From assembly GCA_964586835.1 (NCBI GenBank), contig CAZPIC010000027.1, forward strand, positions 1 through 31,469: a DNA stretch of 31,469 nucleotides, read 5' to 3'. How positions within the stretch are numbered: position 1 is the stretch's first letter; each line of letters opens with the position of its first letter. Source of the DNA: CAZLYF01 sp964586835. GTDB lineage: Bacteria; Bacillota; Clostridia; Christensenellales; Aristaeellaceae. The notes beneath the pieces were generated by a model, which saw only the letters and a list, made by a program, of their open reading frames with translations, was not told the DNA's origin and did not search any database. The position numbers were made by a program, and so were the translations under genes. Shown in pieces: positions 31,380-31,469 of the stretch.

Positions 31380-31417
31380 AGTATAAAACGGGGTTCCGGG
31401 GGATGTCAAGCCCCCGG
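31380..31417 (-). promoter_or_regulatory. Promoter of the Sua5 gene with a palindrome centred on the -35 box
   Basis: On the - strand TTGACA (31409-31404) and TATACT (31385-31380) are 18 bp apart; TTATAC one base earlier gives 17 bp. The -35 box is the centre of the perfect palindrome CCGGGGG-ATGTCAAG-CCCCCGG (31396-31417), which looks like an operator. No T-run follows on either strand, so it is not a terminator. Confidence 0.65.
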
Positions 31418-31469
31418 CGTACCTTACATACATTGAGCACGAAAAGGGAGTCGTGCCTCATTAAAAAAC

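Overview
The window is a GC-rich, densely packed bacterial chromosome segment. It most likely comes from an anaerobic member of the Bacillota (class Clostridia). Supporting signs are strong AGGAGG-type ribosome binding sites, frequent TTG and GTG starts, FabK rather than FabI as enoyl-ACP reductase, a monocluster ferredoxin, a DUF5685/J-domain gene pair, and a thioredoxin-reductase-like flavoprotein without NADPH motifs. No rRNA, tRNA, CRISPR array, phage module or intact insertion sequence was seen.

Region 1 (about 94-12053, + strand) is one long type II fatty acid synthesis operon: degV - fabH - acpP - fabK - fabD - fabG - fabX-like - fabF - accB - fabZ - accC - accD - accA - degV. It starts at a consensus sigma-A promoter followed by a perfect palindrome over the expected transcription start. 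It covers malonyl-CoA formation (AccABCD), malonyl transfer (FabD), initiation (FabH), elongation (FabF, FabG, FabZ, FabK) and the carrier (AcpP). The two unusual elements are an enzyme closely resembling Helicobacter pylori FabX, a candidate for the missing unsaturated fatty acid step, and DegV/FakB-type fatty-acid-binding proteins at both ends.

Region 2 (12069-19908) holds short units on both strands. These are mgtE (-) behind a structured leader with a 28-codon upstream ORF whose start codon lies in a terminator-like stem, a ferredoxin (+), a small membrane protein (-) divergent from a DEAD-box helicase (+), an ECF sigma factor with its membrane anti-sigma-like partner (-), a uridine-kinase-like P-loop kinase (-), and a DUF5685/J-domain pair (-).

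Region 3 (20110-30078, + strand) is a ten-gene run with overlapping or nearly abutting genes: CNNM/CorC-type transporter, TrxR-like flavoprotein, exported DUF3298-like protein, tdh and kbl (threonine to glycine plus acetyl-CoA), trpS, an alpha/beta hydrolase, a P1/DmpA-type peptidase, acpS and the NAD(P)H-hydrate repair enzyme nnrE/nnrD. AcpS would activate the AcpP made in region 1. A convergent Sua5/TsaC-type gene with a long leader closes the window on the - strand.
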